64,000 bases of DNA from Pseudanabaena mucicola str. Chao 1806 (GTDB lineage: Bacteria; Cyanobacteriota; Cyanobacteriia; Pseudanabaenales; Pseudanabaenaceae): contig NZ_CP097329.1 in the NCBI RefSeq assembly GCF_030323025.1, positions 4,078,001 through 4,142,000 of the forward strand, read 5' to 3'. Position 1 is the stretch's first letter, and the number at the start of each line of letters is the position of its first letter. Below the pieces are notes generated by a model that worked only from the letters and a program-made list of their open reading frames with translations, was not told the origin of the DNA and ran no database searches. The translations under genes were made by a program, and so were the position numbers. Of this stretch, positions 8,462-19,601 are shown in pieces.

Positions 8462-9163
8462 ATGATAATAAGAAAAATACTCAATAAAATATACAAATTA
8501 GCCTATCCTCCACATAGGTATTCTAAAGAGTCTTTTTCTCAAGAAGGTGAAGATTTAATTGTTAGATCAATTTTCGCTTCTAAGCAGAATGTAGGGTTTT
8601 ATGTTGATATAGGGGCGCATCATCCATATCGACTTTCTAACACTTTTTGCTTCTATGAAATGGGGTGGTCTGGAATCAATATTGATCCAATTCCTAATAT
8701 GAAGCCCTTGTTTGATTCGCATCGTCCTAGGGATGTAAATTTAAATTTAGGAGTTAGCAATTACTCTGGAGAAATGAAATATTTTATATTTAATGAACCT
8801 GCTGTCAATACTTTTAATGAGCAATTAGCATTTGAATTGGCAAACGAGCCAAAGCATGGCTGTAAGCTTATCGAAACTAAGGTGGTTAAGGTCGATACTT
8901 TAGCTAACATATTAAACAGCCATCTTATTAATGGAAAATCCATTGATTTCATGAGTATTGATGTCGAAGGATATGAGTTGGAAGTTCTACAATCTAATGA
9001 CTGGTTAAAGTATAGACCTAAAGTTTTATTGGTAGAAATACATAGCCTAGATTTTGAAAATTTATATAACAACAAGGTATATAAGTACTTAAATGATATT
9101 GGTTATAAGATGATTGCAAAGACTCTTATAACCTCATTTTGGCAGGAGAGTTGTAAAGGATAG
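8462..9163 (+). CDS. FkbM family methyltransferase
   Basis: A 233-residue stand-alone FkbM methyltransferase. Characteristic blocks are FSQEGEDLIVRSIF, VDIGAHHPYRLSNTFCFYE, GWSGINIDPIPN and DFMSIDVEGYELEVL. FkbM enzymes are SAM-dependent O-methyltransferases often found in glycan loci. This protein aligns by eye with the C-terminal domain of the GT2-FkbM fusion upstream (shared GEDLI, DIGAHHPY and SIDVEG blocks), suggesting a common origin. It sits 6 bases after one glycosyltransferase and 3 bases before the next gene. Confidence 0.85.
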   Translation: MIIRKILNKIYKLAYPPHRYSKESFSQEGEDLIVRSIFASKQNVGFYVDIGAHHPYRLSNTFCFYEMGWSGINIDPIPNMKPLFDSHRPRDVNLNLGVSNYSGEMKYFIFNEPAVNTFNEQLAFELANEPKHGCKLIETKVVKVDTLANILNSHLINGKSIDFMSIDVEGYELEVLQSNDWLKYRPKVLLVEIHSLDFENLYNNKVYKYLNDIGYKMIAKTLITSFWQESCKG

Positions 9164-9166
9164 TTT

Positions 9167-10267
9167 ATGAAAATTTTTTATGCGGCTCCTAATACAGCGC
9201 ATCAGGATGATTTGCCAAATTCAAAGCTATGGAATTACAATCTTTATTCATCCTTAGTAAAGCTAGGTCATGAAGTAGTAACTTTTGAATTTGATTATTC
9301 AGAATTTAATTACAATCTTGATATCCTTAACCCTGTTCATTGTAAGTTTATCGATAAAAATCGACCTAAACTAGGGAACGAGCTAATCAAGCAAGTAGAA
9401 TTAGCTCATAGACAAAAATCAATTGATTTGTTTTTTAGTTATTTTTATTCTGCTTATGTGGAACCAGATGTAATTCAAAAAATAAAAGAAATGGGGATTC
9501 TAACCATCAATTGGTATTGCAATGCTTCATATCAGCTTCATCTTGTTGAAGAAATTGCCCCCGCATATGATTACTGCTTAGTTCCTGAGAAATTTCGTTT
9601 AGAAGACTACAAGCGCATTGGTGCTAATCCTATTTATTGCCAAGAAGCAGCTAATCCAGAAGTTTATAAACCCCATAGCTTGGCTCAAGAATATGATGTA
9701 ACTTTTGTTGGACAAAAGTATGGAGATCGCCCTTATTATATTCGTCACCTAATCAATGCCAAAATTGATGCACGAGCTTGGGGACCACTATGGGAAAAAA
9801 AACAGCCATCTTTGTGGCGTAGATGGGCGCGATCGCTAAAAAATATTGCTTTAAATCGTCCTTCTTGGGAAGTTCCTGCTAAATATTGTGGTGCACCATT
9901 GAGTGATGAAGAATACATAAAAATGTATAGTCGGAGCAAAATTAGTTTAGGTTTTACCACTGTAGCAGAGATGCCAAAGCAAGGTGAATCACCGATCAAA
10001 CAGGTGCGCTTAAGAGATTTTGAAGCAACTATGAGTGGGGCTTTTTATCTAGTTGAATATTTTGATGAACTTACTGACTTTTTTGAGCCAGACAAAGAAA
10101 TTGTGTGTTTTTCTAGTCCAGAAGAATTAATAGATAAGGCTAATTTCTATTTAAAACATGACGATGCAAGGGAAAAAATTCGTCAAGCGGGTATGCAACG
10201 AGCAAGAAATGAGCATACTTGGCAAAAGCGCTTTGAAATGGTATTCAAACAAATTGGACTTACTTAG
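9167..10267 (+). CDS. CgeB-like glycosyltransferase (GT-B)
   Basis: A 366-residue protein. The C-terminal part resembles the CgeB/Glyco_trans_1_2 family: FVGQKYGDRPYYIRHL, SRSKISLGFTTV, RLRDFEATMSGAFYLVEYF, DEIVCFSSPEELIDKANFYL and a final REKIRQAGMQRARNEHTW segment. The N-terminus (KIFYAAPNTAHQDDL) is a GT-B-type first strand. CgeB relatives include spore-coat maturation glycosyltransferases. Here the context is glycan assembly. The gene ends 23 bases before asnB. Confidence 0.72.
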   Translation: MKIFYAAPNTAHQDDLPNSKLWNYNLYSSLVKLGHEVVTFEFDYSEFNYNLDILNPVHCKFIDKNRPKLGNELIKQVELAHRQKSIDLFFSYFYSAYVEPDVIQKIKEMGILTINWYCNASYQLHLVEEIAPAYDYCLVPEKFRLEDYKRIGANPIYCQEAANPEVYKPHSLAQEYDVTFVGQKYGDRPYYIRHLINAKIDARAWGPLWEKKQPSLWRRWARSLKNIALNRPSWEVPAKYCGAPLSDEEYIKMYSRSKISLGFTTVAEMPKQGESPIKQVRLRDFEATMSGAFYLVEYFDELTDFFEPDKEIVCFSSPEELIDKANFYLKHDDAREKIRQAGMQRARNEHTWQKRFEMVFKQIGLT

Positions 10268-10290
10268 AAATTAAACCTGAAATTAAATTT

Positions 10291-12141
10291 ATGTGTGGTA
10301 TCGCGGCGATTATATCTATTGACAGAGAAATTCCTGATGATTCAATCAATAATATGATTGCTGCCCTAAAACATCGTGGACCTGACACACAAAAAGCAGT
10401 AAAACTCAATAATAACTGCCATTTAGGACATACCCGCCTTAGCATCATTGATCTATCTGGTGGGACTCAACCCATGTCTGATGACAATCAACGTTACTGG
10501 ATAGTTTTCAATGGCGAAATTTATAATTACCGAGAATTACGTCAACAGCTAGAAAAAAAAGGTGAACATTTTTATACTAAGTCGGATACAGAAGTTTTAT
10601 TGAAGGCTTACCAAGTTTATGGTGAATCAATCTTATCTCATCTAAATGGACAGTTTGCCTTTGCCATCTGGGATCAACAGGAACAAACACTTTTTGCGTC
10701 ACGCGATCGCCTTGGTGAAAAACCTTTTTACTACACCCAATCACCTCAAGGGCATCTCATCATTGCTTCAGAAATAAAGGCAATCCTTGCGTCAAAATTG
10801 ATCCAACCTCAACTCGATCCATTAGCTGTAGACGCTTATCTTGCGCTCCTTTACGTTCCACCAAAACAGACTATCTATCAAAACATCCATACTTTAGCCC
10901 CCGCCCATGCATTAATCTGGAAAAACGGACAAATAAGACAGTGGCGTTATTGGCAACCGAAATATTCGCAAAGTCCCATCAATACTCAAGATGCTATTGA
11001 GCAAGTAGAGTACTTGATTAAACAAGCTGTGAAGCGTCAGATGGTGGCTGATGTACCCATTGGCGCTTTTTTAAGTGGGGGCGCAGACTCTAGCACTATT
11101 GTTGCCTTGATGACTCAATATACATCCCATCCTATCCAAACTTTTTCTGTTGGCTTTGGAGGCCTAATCAATGAACTACCCTATGCACAGGCTGTTGCTC
11201 AAAAATATCAGACTGAGCATAATGAGTTACAGATGGATCTTTCGGTTGGCGAACTTCTTGAGACAATGGCAATGGTTTATGATGAACCCTTTGCAGACTC
11301 TTCTAATATACCCACATATAAGATTGCAGAATTTGCTAGTCATAAGGTAAAGGTAGTTCTTTCTGGAGATGGTGGAGATGAGCTATTTGGTGGATATGAA
11401 TGGTACAAACACCTATTAATGAAAGATGACTCTATCTCCCAACAATGGCTACAACAAATAATCTGGCGCATTCTTGGTAAATTGCACTTACCAGTACAAA
11501 AACAACGGCAAGAATCTGTTAGCGGATATAACTCAGCCCAACTCAAACAGCGTTACCCTGACTGGTGGGATCAGCATTTAGCAGTTGCTACTGAGTTAAA
11601 TTGCGATCGTCATGCCCTGTGGCAGAAAAATTTACAGACAAAGTATTCTATTCAGCAAACTTACTGTCCCCATGAAAATCTACAAGACATGGATCGAGTA
11701 ACCTCTTTTGACTTAGACTGTTATTTGTCAGGAGATATACTAGTTAAAGTAGATCGAGCAACGATGGCTCATGGTTTAGAATCACGCTCACCTTTCCTTG
11801 ATGTTGATTTAGTGGAGTTTGTTTTAAACTTGCCTTGGGCACTAAGATTTCAAGAAGCTAATCGTAAGTTTTTACTACGTCAATCTTGTGGGAAATTATG
11901 GCCATATCAACTTCACGAGCGTCATAAACAAGGCTTTGGTGCTCCAATTTGGAATTGGATAAAGCGTCCTGATGTTCAATCTCTTTTACGAAAAGCAACT
12001 GATCTAAATGGCCCCCTTAGTCATTTATTACCTGGATTAAGAGTTACTGTTAATAAATTGTCACCTCAACAGCAATGGACAATCTTATGTTTAGGATTAT
12101 GGATGGATAAACGATCAGAATGTATCAAAACCCCACCGTAA
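10291..12141 (+). CDS. asnB: glutamine-hydrolysing asparagine synthase
   Basis: A 616-residue class-II glutamine amidotransferase/asparagine synthase. It starts MCGIAAI, so Cys2 (the glutaminase nucleophile after Met removal) is present. The ammonia-transfer domain has DRLGEKPFYY and the synthetase domain has the ATP pyrophosphatase loop FLSGGADSSTIVAL and LSGDGGDELFGGYEWY. AsnB paralogues inside polysaccharide clusters commonly amidate uronic acids or other glycan carboxylates rather than make free asparagine. That is plausible here but unproved. The 3' end overlaps the next glycosyltransferase by 22 bases. Confidence 0.85.
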   Translation: MCGIAAIISIDREIPDDSINNMIAALKHRGPDTQKAVKLNNNCHLGHTRLSIIDLSGGTQPMSDDNQRYWIVFNGEIYNYRELRQQLEKKGEHFYTKSDTEVLLKAYQVYGESILSHLNGQFAFAIWDQQEQTLFASRDRLGEKPFYYTQSPQGHLIIASEIKAILASKLIQPQLDPLAVDAYLALLYVPPKQTIYQNIHTLAPAHALIWKNGQIRQWRYWQPKYSQSPINTQDAIEQVEYLIKQAVKRQMVADVPIGAFLSGGADSSTIVALMTQYTSHPIQTFSVGFGGLINELPYAQAVAQKYQTEHNELQMDLSVGELLETMAMVYDEPFADSSNIPTYKIAEFASHKVKVVLSGDGGDELFGGYEWYKHLLMKDDSISQQWLQQIIWRILGKLHLPVQKQRQESVSGYNSAQLKQRYPDWWDQHLAVATELNCDRHALWQKNLQTKYSIQQTYCPHENLQDMDRVTSFDLDCYLSGDILVKVDRATMAHGLESRSPFLDVDLVEFVLNLPWALRFQEANRKFLLRQSCGKLWPYQLHERHKQGFGAPIWNWIKRPDVQSLLRKATDLNGPLSHLLPGLRVTVNKLSPQQQWTILCLGLWMDKRSECIKTPP

Positions 12142-13160
12142 CAGTATTAATGTCTGCTCATAATAGTGCCTCTTTTATATTAGAAGCAGTAGAAAGTATT
12201 CTCAAGCAGACTTGGATAAATTTTGAATTTATCATCATAGATGATGGTTCGAGTGATAACTCTGTTGATCTCATTCGGTCATTTTCTGATAAACGCATTA
12301 AACTAATTTGTAATGATAAAAATATAGGATTAACGGCTTCTCTAAACAGAGGTATCAATATTGCCCAAGGCAAGTATATTGCCCGTATGGATTCTGATGA
12401 TATTGCAGAGCCAAATCGTTTATCTAGCCAAGTCAATTTTTTAGAAAAGCATCCAGAAATTGGAATTCTAGGAAGTCCCTGCCTTTTATTTGATAACACG
12501 TCAACTGATAGCTATTCAATATATTATGTTCCCAATAATGATCTTGAAATTCGATGGACTAGTCTTTTAAATAATCCATTTGCTCATCCAACCGTGATGC
12601 TGCGTCGAGATATTCTAAGCCAATACAGTTTAAATTATGATGAAACTTTTAAAACAGCACAAGACTATGAGTTCTGGACGCGCCTTTTAAATTATACTCA
12701 AGGAGCAAACCTTGATTTCCCAATCCTTAGATATAGAACTGGAGAAGGTATAACAAAGACAAAAAGAGAAAGCCAACTCAAGAACCATGACTTTATTGCC
12801 TATAGAACAATTCAAAATACCTTGCCTGAATTATCGATTTCTTTAGAAAATGTCACTCGAATTCGATCATTAATGATTACTAAAGATATTTATAATCAAA
12901 GCAATAGAAGCTCTAAATTAGAATCTTTAAAAGCACTTACGGAGTATTTGAGAATATTTAATCTTTTTATATCTAAATATGATAAGGATGACCTAAATAT
13001 AAAAAAACTTAAGAATAAAGAGTTTGTTAATATATTAAAAATGTTATTGAAAATAATCCGTTCATCGGACAGTTACAAGTTTTCTAAAGAGGTATTAAAA
13101 CAGTATATTAATTTATTATTTAAACTCTCTATTTTGATTTTGCAACAACATGATAAGTAG
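12120..13160 (+). CDS. glycosyltransferase family 2
   Basis: A 346-residue GT-A enzyme. The N-terminal domain shows VTVLMSAHNSASFILEAVES, the nucleotide-binding IIIDDGSSDNS and the metal-binding RMDSDDIAEPNR (DxD-type), then NPFAHPTVMLRRD and the ETFKTAQDYEFWTRLL acceptor-side motif. The C-terminal about 80 residues are Lys/Leu/Ile-rich and poorly conserved. The start codon lies inside asnB (22-base overlap), so translation is probably coupled. Confidence 0.85.
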   Translation: MYQNPTVTVLMSAHNSASFILEAVESILKQTWINFEFIIIDDGSSDNSVDLIRSFSDKRIKLICNDKNIGLTASLNRGINIAQGKYIARMDSDDIAEPNRLSSQVNFLEKHPEIGILGSPCLLFDNTSTDSYSIYYVPNNDLEIRWTSLLNNPFAHPTVMLRRDILSQYSLNYDETFKTAQDYEFWTRLLNYTQGANLDFPILRYRTGEGITKTKRESQLKNHDFIAYRTIQNTLPELSISLENVTRIRSLMITKDIYNQSNRSSKLESLKALTEYLRIFNLFISKYDKDDLNIKKLKNKEFVNILKMLLKIIRSSDSYKFSKEVLKQYINLLFKLSILILQQHDK

Positions 13161-13242
13161 TTCGTCAAATATATCTATAAAGATTTAATATTTAGTTATT
13201 TATAAAATTAATCACCTCACCAAATCCCAAAATAGTCTCAAG

Positions 13243-14604
13243 ATGCAAAAAATATTCACAAATATTCTTCAAGTAAGTACATCTGATATCAGTGGAGGTG
13301 CAGAAAAAATTGCTTATGATTTATATCGTAGCTATCAAATAAAAGGATATAAATCATTTCTATCTGTAGGAACAAAGATATCAGAAGAACCAAATATCGT
13401 TTTGATACCCAATGACAAGTATAGACCTTGGAAAAATTTTTGGTTTCAATTAGCTGATCAATTAACGCCACAAATGGAAGTTAGTAAACGAGAGAAATTC
13501 ATTCGTAGATTTTTTAAATATATATTAGGTCAACCTCAGCGCTTTATTAAACAACAATTAGGATATGAGTATTTTGACTTTAAAGGGACTCAGGATCTAT
13601 TAAATCTAACCCCAGTAAAGCCAGATATTTTACATTGTCATAACCTTCATGGCGATTATTTTGATCTGAGATTGCTACCAAAAATTAGTCAGGAAATACC
13701 TCTAGTTCTTACACTCCACGATGCTTGGTTACTTAGTGGACGTTGTGCTCATTCATTCGATTGCGATCGCTGGCAAACAGGCTGTGGTAATTGCCCAGAC
13801 TTAAAAATTCCCCCAGAATTTAAGTATGATAACACGGCTTACAATTGGAAAAGAAAACAAAAAATTTATCAAAATAGTAAGCTATACATAGCTACTCCTT
13901 CACAATGGTTAATGGATAAAGTAAAAAAATCAATTTTAAACGCAGCAATTTTAGAAAGTCGAGTTATTCCCAACGGAGTTGATTTGTCTATTTTTTATCC
14001 AAACAATAAAGTCAAAGTTAGAACAGAATTAGATATACCAATAAATGCTAAAGTTATTCTCTTTGCTGCTAATGGAATTCGTAAAAACTATTGGAAAGAC
14101 TATCAAACAATGCAAACTTCAGTTGCATTGTTAGCCGAAAGATTGCCAAATATTAATATATTATTCATTGCTCTAGGTGAAGAAAGTCCATCAACAAAAA
14201 TTGGGCAAGCAATAGTTAAGTTTGTTCCTTACACAAAAGATCCTAGTACAGTTGCTAAGTACTATCAAAGCGCTGATGTTTACATTCATGCTGCACGAGC
14301 TGATACGTTCCCTAATGTAGTTTTAGAGGCTCTTGCTTGTGGAACTCCAGTTGTTGCTACTAAAGTAGGAGGTATTTCTGAACAAATAGAAAATGGTAAA
14401 ACAGGATTTTTAGTCTCTGTAGGTGATGCATTAGGAATGGCTGATTCAGTCCAACGTTTAATAGAGAATGAGACACTATACAATCAAATAAGTGAGCAAG
14501 CAGCTAAAGTGGCAATTGAAAAATTTGATCTCGAAAGAATGGTTGACGATTATTTGGGATGGTATCAGCATATTCTCAATGCTATAAGTACAACAGGGCG
14601 ATGA
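13243..14604 (+). CDS. glycosyltransferase family 4 (GT-B)
   Basis: A 453-residue GT-B glycosyltransferase. It has the N-terminal DISGGAEKIAYDLYR acceptor loop, then a Cys-rich block around LTLHDAWLLSGRCAHSFDC and CGNCPDL that is typical of one GT4 subgroup. The C-terminal donor domain includes YYQSADVYIHAARADTFPNV, EALACGTPVVATKVGG and EQIENGKTGFLV (EX7E motif). It is the last gene of the long + strand glycosyltransferase series. An 82-base AT-rich gap precedes it. Confidence 0.85.
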   Translation: MQKIFTNILQVSTSDISGGAEKIAYDLYRSYQIKGYKSFLSVGTKISEEPNIVLIPNDKYRPWKNFWFQLADQLTPQMEVSKREKFIRRFFKYILGQPQRFIKQQLGYEYFDFKGTQDLLNLTPVKPDILHCHNLHGDYFDLRLLPKISQEIPLVLTLHDAWLLSGRCAHSFDCDRWQTGCGNCPDLKIPPEFKYDNTAYNWKRKQKIYQNSKLYIATPSQWLMDKVKKSILNAAILESRVIPNGVDLSIFYPNNKVKVRTELDIPINAKVILFAANGIRKNYWKDYQTMQTSVALLAERLPNINILFIALGEESPSTKIGQAIVKFVPYTKDPSTVAKYYQSADVYIHAARADTFPNVVLEALACGTPVVATKVGGISEQIENGKTGFLVSVGDALGMADSVQRLIENETLYNQISEQAAKVAIEKFDLERMVDDYLGWYQHILNAISTTGR

Positions 14605-14762
14605 ACTAATAATGTAGACTAATTTGATTAAACTTTGAAATAGCCATATTTGTGGATAAAAATCCTCAAATATGTTAACCACTAAACTTGAATGCCAGTG
14701 AAACAATTGCTTTGTAATACAACCAACTACTTACTTTTATAAAAAAATTTGAGATTTAGATA

Positions 14763-15692
14763 ATGCAATTTTTGATTACAGGCGGTGCTGGTTTTATTGG
14801 TTCTCATCTTACAGATAAGCTGCTATTAGACGGGCATCATGTAGTTGTTATTGATAATCTGAGTACAGGTAATAGAAGAAATCTACCAAATCATCCGAGA
14901 CTTAGATTTATTGAAAAAAATATTCTGGATTGTAAGCCAGAAGACTTCTCAGAAAAATTTGATGCTATTGCCCATTTAGCTGCTACAGCTTCAGTTCCAA
15001 GTTCTTGGCTTTATCCTTTAGATACTCATGAAAATAATCTGTCAGCAACAGTATGGGTAATAGAGTTATGCCAAAAGTTAAGCATTCCTAGACTGGTCTA
15101 CACCAGTTCTGCAGCTATCTATGGTGAGCAAACAGAGCTTCCAATCACTGAAAATCATCTTCCTAATCCAATAGCTCCCTATGGTTGGCAGAAACTATTT
15201 AGTGAACAATATGCTTATTTATTCTCCCAAAGATTTGGTTTCTCTTTTATTGGCTTGCGTCTATTTAATGTTTTTGGTCCAAGACAAATACCTGATTCTA
15301 GTTATTCTGGTGTTATCTCAATTTTTGTTAATGCAATGCAACAAAACCAATCTATTACGATTTATGGTGATGGAGAACAAACTCGAGACTTTGTTTATGT
15401 TCAAGATGTAGCAACTGCACTAAGTGATGCTCTTACTAAACCACTAAATTCTAATTTTTATTCAATATGTAACATTGGCACAGGAATTTCTACTTCTTTA
15501 GTAGAGCTAGTAGATATTGTTAGCAAATGTTTTCCTAATTGGAGTGGTAGCATTAAGCTAGAACCTGCTCGTTTTGGAGACATTCGTCGATCACAATCTG
15601 ATATAACTAGAGCATATGACATTCTGGGATTTGTTCCTAAAATATCAATTCAATCTGGAATAGAACATCTAGTTCGTTCTCTTAATGATTAA
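14763..15692 (+). CDS. NAD-dependent nucleotide-sugar epimerase/dehydratase
   Basis: A 309-residue extended short-chain dehydrogenase. The NAD loop is FLITGGAGFIGSHL at the N-terminus. The active-site YxxxK appears as YGWQK, with SSAAIYG before it and GDGEQTRDFVYVQDV after it, both typical of the GalE-like branch. Likely reactions are C4 epimerisation or dehydration of an NDP-sugar for the glycan cluster. The gene is convergent with the epimerase at 15837-16886. Confidence 0.8.
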   Translation: MQFLITGGAGFIGSHLTDKLLLDGHHVVVIDNLSTGNRRNLPNHPRLRFIEKNILDCKPEDFSEKFDAIAHLAATASVPSSWLYPLDTHENNLSATVWVIELCQKLSIPRLVYTSSAAIYGEQTELPITENHLPNPIAPYGWQKLFSEQYAYLFSQRFGFSFIGLRLFNVFGPRQIPDSSYSGVISIFVNAMQQNQSITIYGDGEQTRDFVYVQDVATALSDALTKPLNSNFYSICNIGTGISTSLVELVDIVSKCFPNWSGSIKLEPARFGDIRRSQSDITRAYDILGFVPKISIQSGIEHLVRSLND

Positions 15693-15836
15693 TATTCAAC
15701 TATTTCTTGATAGAGTTAACAAATTACACCGATATCTTACTGAATAAGTTCTTAAACATTGAGCATATGACGAAAATAAGCCGCAAATATTTTGACATAA
15801 ATTAGCTAAGTATAGACAAACTGATAACTAGATAAT

Positions 15837-16886
15837 TTAAACTTGATAATAAGATCTATACCATGAAACAAACTTGTCAATTCCAATTTCAAGTGAGGTA
15901 TTTGGCTTAAAACCCATATCTTTTTCTAAATCTTCTATATCAGCATAAGTTATAGGTAAATCACCAGATTGAATTGGAAGAAAAATTTTATTTGCTTTTA
16001 CACCTAAGCAATTTTCAAGTATTTCAATAAAATACATTAATTCAACAGGTTGATTATTACCAATGTTATAAACTCTGTAAGGAGTATTATTGTGACCTGA
16101 TTGAGAATCATTTTTAATTAAGCCTTGACTTAATTGAGGAACATTTTTTACGACTTGGATTAACCCAATTACAATATCATCAATATATGTAAAGTCTCGC
16201 TGCATTTTGCCATAATTAAAAATATTAATTGGCTCACCAGCTAAAATAGCTTTTGTAAAAAGCATTGGAGCCATATCTGGTCTTCCCCACGGACCATAAA
16301 CAGTAAAAAATCTTAGACATGTCACTGGTAAAGAATACAAGTGGCTATAGGAGTAAGCCATAAGTTCATTAGACTTTTTAGTCGCAGCATAAAGGCTTAT
16401 AGGATGATCAACATTATCATTTGTAGAAAATGGGATTTTCGTATTAGCTCCATATACAGAGCTAGAAGAAGCACATATCAAATGATTAACTTTCGATTGA
16501 CGACAGCTTTCTAAAATGTTGGCAAATCCAACTAAGTTACTGTCTACATAAGCATGGGGATTTTTAAGAGAATAGCGCACACCTGCTTGAGCCGCTAAGT
16601 TAATTACTGTATCAAAATTTTTTTCTAAAAATAGATCTTCTACTGCTAACCTGTCTGCGATATTTAACTTATAAAATATAAAATTAGAGTGATCCTCTAG
16701 TTGTTTTAGTCTATCTTGCTTGAGTGAAACGTCATAATAATCATTTAAATTATCTATTCCTATAACTTCGAAATCCGCCTTTAATAATTGTTGAGTAAGA
16801 TGAAAACCGATAAAACCAGCAACACCAGTCACTAATATTTTTTTACTATCATTTGATTTATGAGAAATTATCTGACTTGTATCCAT
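15837..16886 (-). CDS. UDP-glucuronate 4-epimerase-like NAD-dependent epimerase
   Basis: A 349-residue short-chain dehydrogenase of the UDP-glucuronate 4-epimerase type. Evidence: the VAGFIGFHL NAD loop, IDNLNDYYDVSLKQDRL, AAQAGVRYSLKNPHAYVDSN, the catalytic YAATKKSNE (YxxxK) and the FFTVYGPWGRPDMAPMLFT block that marks this subfamily. It would supply UDP-galacturonate for the surface polysaccharide. It is the only gene of the first block on the - strand and faces the GalE-like gene across a 144-base gap. Confidence 0.82.
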   Translation of the reverse strand: MDTSQIISHKSNDSKKILVTGVAGFIGFHLTQQLLKADFEVIGIDNLNDYYDVSLKQDRLKQLEDHSNFIFYKLNIADRLAVEDLFLEKNFDTVINLAAQAGVRYSLKNPHAYVDSNLVGFANILESCRQSKVNHLICASSSSVYGANTKIPFSTNDNVDHPISLYAATKKSNELMAYSYSHLYSLPVTCLRFFTVYGPWGRPDMAPMLFTKAILAGEPINIFNYGKMQRDFTYIDDIVIGLIQVVKNVPQLSQGLIKNDSQSGHNNTPYRVYNIGNNQPVELMYFIEILENCLGVKANKIFLPIQSGDLPITYADIEDLEKDMGFKPNTSLEIGIDKFVSWYRSYYQV

Positions 16887-17271
16887 TTTCTTAATTTGAT
16901 AAATTTTTAAGATTTTTATTGATTTGTAAATATAGCAATCCTAGAGAGTTTGTGTAAGCAAATACCTTCGGGAAGCGCTTACACAGGTCATTTAGGTATA
17001 TATTCACTATAAATTTATTTGTATATTTTTTACACTGATCATTTAAGACAAGAGTTTACAAAATCTGTGTGTGATGATAGCACTGTCAGTGCAAAAAGCA
17101 TTCAATGAAATAGACATTAGATAATTAAAGCTCGATAAATATTGTTACATCTTTTTTGTTGTCGTTAAGTCGTTACGAAATAGTTATTTCAGCACATGTC
17201 ACCGATTCGATTGCTAATGTCATTTCAGTTCGGTAAACCACACTATAGCCATTGCAACCCTTTCGGTTAAA
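16887..17271. other. intergenic region upstream of groES and the epimerase
   Basis: No gene is seen in this AT-rich divergent spacer, which must hold the promoters of the epimerase (leftward) and groESL (rightward). The 13-mer TATAGCAATCCTA at 16931-16943 recurs at 25955-25967 beside another repeat element. An imperfect dyad (TGTGTAAGC at 16951-16959 with its complement at 16977-16985) follows it. No convincing -35/-10 pair could be fixed. Confidence 0.5.
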
Positions 17272-17298
17272 TTAGCACTCAGTCACCTAGAGTGCTAA
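17272..17298 (+). promoter_or_regulatory. CIRCE operator (HrcA site)
   Basis: TTAGCACTC (17272-17280), nine spacer bases, then GAGTGCTAA (17290-17298): a perfect match to the CIRCE consensus, 48 bases before the groES start codon. In bacteria CIRCE is the binding site of the HrcA repressor, so groESL here should be induced by heat through loss of HrcA binding. Confidence 0.95.
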
Positions 17299-17346
17299 AA
17301 CACTCTAGACAAAGCCAAAAAATGCTAGTCAAATGAGTGAATACCT

Positions 17347-17658
17347 ATGGCAACAACGACATTAAACGTAACAACTGTAAAGCCTTTAGCCGATCGCGTA
17401 TTTATCAAAGTAAGCGCTAAAGAAGAAAAAACCGCAGGTGGTATTTTCTTGCCTGAGACCGCAAAAGAAAAGCCCCAAGTTGGCGAAATTGCCGCAGTAG
17501 GTCCTGGCAAACTTGATGACAAAGGAGTTCGCCAAGCCCTCGAAGTTAAAGTTGGAGACAAAGTTCTCTACTCCAAATATGCTGGCACTGATATCAAACT
17601 CGGCGCTGATGAGTATGTATTGCTTGCCGAAAAAGATATTTTAGCGATCGTTTCATAG
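17347..17658 (+). CDS. groES: co-chaperonin GroES
   Basis: A 103-residue GroES of normal length. It has the mobile-loop region [15 protein letters not shown], the [10 protein letters not shown] turn and the C-terminal [25 protein letters not shown]. The heptameric lid caps GroEL during ATP-dependent folding of cytosolic proteins. It lies 48 bases downstream of a perfect CIRCE element and is followed 119 bases later by groEL, the standard heat-shock operon. Confidence 0.97.
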   Translation: MATTTLNVTTVKPLADRVFIKVSAKEEKTAGGIFLPETAKEKPQVGEIAAVGPGKLDDKGVRQALEVKVGDKVLYSKYAGTDIKLGADEYVLLAEKDILAIVS

Positions 17659-19412
<1,754 letters not shown>

Positions 19413-19439
19413 TCATCAATCCTTTATATCTTAAAAAAA

Positions 19440-19522
19440 GGGTATTACTGCAAAGTAATTTTTCTAGTAAATGTGTTGCGGGCGCGAAGCGCCCGCAACA
19501 CATTTACATTGCATGACTACCC
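19440..19522. repeat. short element carrying a perfect 19-bp hairpin
   Basis: A perfect hairpin (arms 19467-19485 and 19489-19507, loop GAA, arm end GGGCGC) is flanked by related ends: GGGTATTACTGCAAAGT on the left and the complement of GGGTAGTCATGCAATGT on the right. Ends starting GGGTAKT also flank the hairpin at 30532-30611. This looks like a small non-autonomous element rather than a plain terminator. Confidence 0.6.
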
Positions 19523-19563
19523 AAAAAAGTAAAGGGAGCGCATTGCGCTCCCTTTACTTTTTT
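19523..19563 (+). terminator. bidirectional intrinsic terminator after groEL
   Basis: A perfect 19-bp stem (19523-19541 with 19545-19563, loop ATT) begins with an A tract and ends with a T tract, the form of a Rho-independent terminator working on both strands. It separates groESL from the next + strand gene. Confidence 0.8.
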
Positions 19564-19601
19564 AAGGTAATATTTCATAGCGATATATAGGGGACAAATA
19601 A

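Noticed and set aside
17200-17271. A -35/-10 promoter for groESL (TTGCAA near 17252, TATAGC near 17244)
   Set aside because: No pair has an acceptable spacing; only the CIRCE operator is reported.
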